Of a stretch of DNA of 12,368 nt, positions 11,606 to 12,368 are shown piece by piece. The translations under genes were made by a program, and so were the position numbers. Location of the stretch: assembly GCA_001873515.1 (NCBI GenBank), contig MNZH01000045.1, positions 1 through 12,368 of the forward strand. The letters are read 5' to 3'. A model generated the notes under the pieces. That model made no database searches. It was given only the letters and a program-made list of their open reading frames with translations, and was not told the DNA's origin. This DNA comes from Parcubacteria group bacterium CG2_30_45_37 (GTDB taxonomy: Bacteria > Patescibacteriota > Patescibacteriia > Patescibacteriales > GWC2-42-12). The first letter of the stretch is position 1, and each line of letters begins with the position of its first letter.

Positions 11606-12368
11606 ATGTTTAATCCGGCGCAAGTAAAACAACAAGAAACCGAAACGGCTAAGTCCAGGGCTCAAGCCGCCGTGGCCGAGACCGAGCGGGTCGAGGCGGC
11701 GGCGACGCTCACCCGCGAGCTGGTGGAAGAGGAAAAATCATACCGGCGGGGCGCGCTGTCCATCAGAGATTTGATTTCTCCGGCGGCGATTGAAGTCAGC
11801 CCGGATTTTTTAAGGCTGGGCGCGAAGTTCGTCAGGACGATTTTTGTGATAAATTATCCGCGCTACATCAGCGTCGGCTGGTTCGCGCCGATTGTCAATT
11901 TAAATTCCACTTTTGACATTTCGATGTTTTTCTATCCGGTGGAAAGCGCCGTGGTTTTGGACCAGCTGAAGAAAAAAGTCGGCAATTTGGAAGCGCAGAT
12001 TATTTCCGACGCGGAAAAGGGGGCGGCCCGAGACCCTTTGCGCGAAACCGCTCTTAGAGACATTGAAGCTTTGCGCGACGCTTTGACCCAGGGCGTTGAA
12101 AAATTTTTCCAATTCGCTCTCTACGCGACCCTGTATGCCGATTCCAAGCCGGAGCTTGATAAATTGTCCGATGAAGTGGAAAATATTTTCGGCTCGCGGC
12201 TGGTTTATTCCAAGCGGGTATTTTATCAGGCCGAGCAAGGCTTTAATTCAACTTTGCCTTTGGCCAACGACGAGTTGTATATCGCTTTTAACATGAATTC
12301 TTCGCCGATCGCCTCGTCTTTTCCTTTCATTTCCTCGGAGCTGACTTCCGACAGCGGCATTCTTTACG
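11606..12368 (+). CDS. VirB4-like type IV secretion ATPase, N-terminal part (3' end outside the window)
   Basis: The frame runs from ATG (TTTATG context) to the window edge, giving 254 residues. The first ~45 are a charged, probably coiled-coil segment (KQQETETAKSRAQAAVAETE). Then comes a VirB4/TraC N-terminal-type domain: LSIRDLISPAAIEVSPDFL, RTIFVINYPRYISVGWFAPI, a helical region around LRETALRDIEALRDALTQG, and QFALYATLYADSKPELDKL. It ends in FPFISSELTSDSGILY, the segment that in CPR-type VirB4 proteins comes just before the region leading to the Walker A motif. The ATPase core itself lies outside the window, so catalytic residues cannot be checked. It is the fourth gene of the operon, 8 bp after the TraC-like gene. 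The product is expected to energise substrate transfer or pilus-type assembly at the inner membrane. Confidence 0.85.
   Translation, partial: MFNPAQVKQQETETAKSRAQAAVAETERVEAAATLTRELVEEEKSYRRGALSIRDLISPAAIEVSPDFLRLGAKFVRTIFVINYPRYISVGWFAPIVNLNSTFDISMFFYPVESAVVLDQLKKKVGNLEAQIISDAEKGAARDPLRETALRDIEALRDALTQGVEKFFQFALYATLYADSKPELDKLSDEVENIFGSRLVYSKRVFYQAEQGFNSTLPLANDELYIAFNMNSSPIASSFPFISSELTSDSGILY

Noticed and set aside
1..12368. Alternative genetic code (UGA as glycine, as in Gracilibacteria and SR1)
   Set aside because: UGA ends the PfkB kinase exactly at the ahcY overlap, and no long frame needs UGA to be read through.

Overview
The window looks like a chromosomal segment of a Candidate Phyla Radiation (Patescibacteria, Parcubacteria-like) bacterium. 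This is inferred from the gene style: a PrgI / TraC-like / VirB4 cluster, two AAA-DUF4143 ATPases, a BRO-type protein, many short palindromic repeats and almost no Shine-Dalgarno sequences. TAA, TAG and TGA all end genes here, so the standard bacterial code applies. No rRNA, tRNA, CRISPR array or complete transposase is visible, and no gene-free stretch exceeds 300 bases.

Region 1 (1-4221) is AT-rich and accessory in character. It holds the 3' end of an unrecognised gene, two independently promoted ATPases with AAA_14 and DUF4143-like nuclease-fold domains, and a BRO-family protein. A ~55 bp sequence that can encode GSL(E)RKAVEEEI is the C-terminus of the first gene and recurs directly after each ATPase gene. 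The ATPases therefore sit between copies of the same direct repeat. Other palindromic repeats fill the spacers.

Region 2 (4286-7822) is an S-adenosylmethionine cluster: a PfkB-family kinase (probably adenosine kinase), S-adenosylhomocysteine hydrolase overlapping it by 4 bp, and S-adenosylmethionine synthetase. Together they would make SAM, split the SAH by-product and remove adenosine to pull the reversible SAH hydrolase forward. Two of the three proteins carry an in-frame palindromic repeat, and metK is bracketed by two 107 bp inverted-arm elements of the same family.

Region 3 (7947-9221) is one gene joining a ten-helix EamA/DMT transporter to a C-terminal riboflavin kinase domain. This is a plausible flavin uptake-and-trap protein and the most novel single gene in the window.

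Region 4 (9251-12368) starts a type IV secretion-like operon: an unrecognised 395-residue protein, a PrgI-family membrane protein, a TraC-like protein resembling a VirB4 N-terminus without an ATPase domain, and the N-terminal part of VirB4, cut by the window edge.

Ten of eleven chosen starts are preceded directly by TT (TTATG) and none has a convincing Shine-Dalgarno at normal spacing. I used this context to choose starts.
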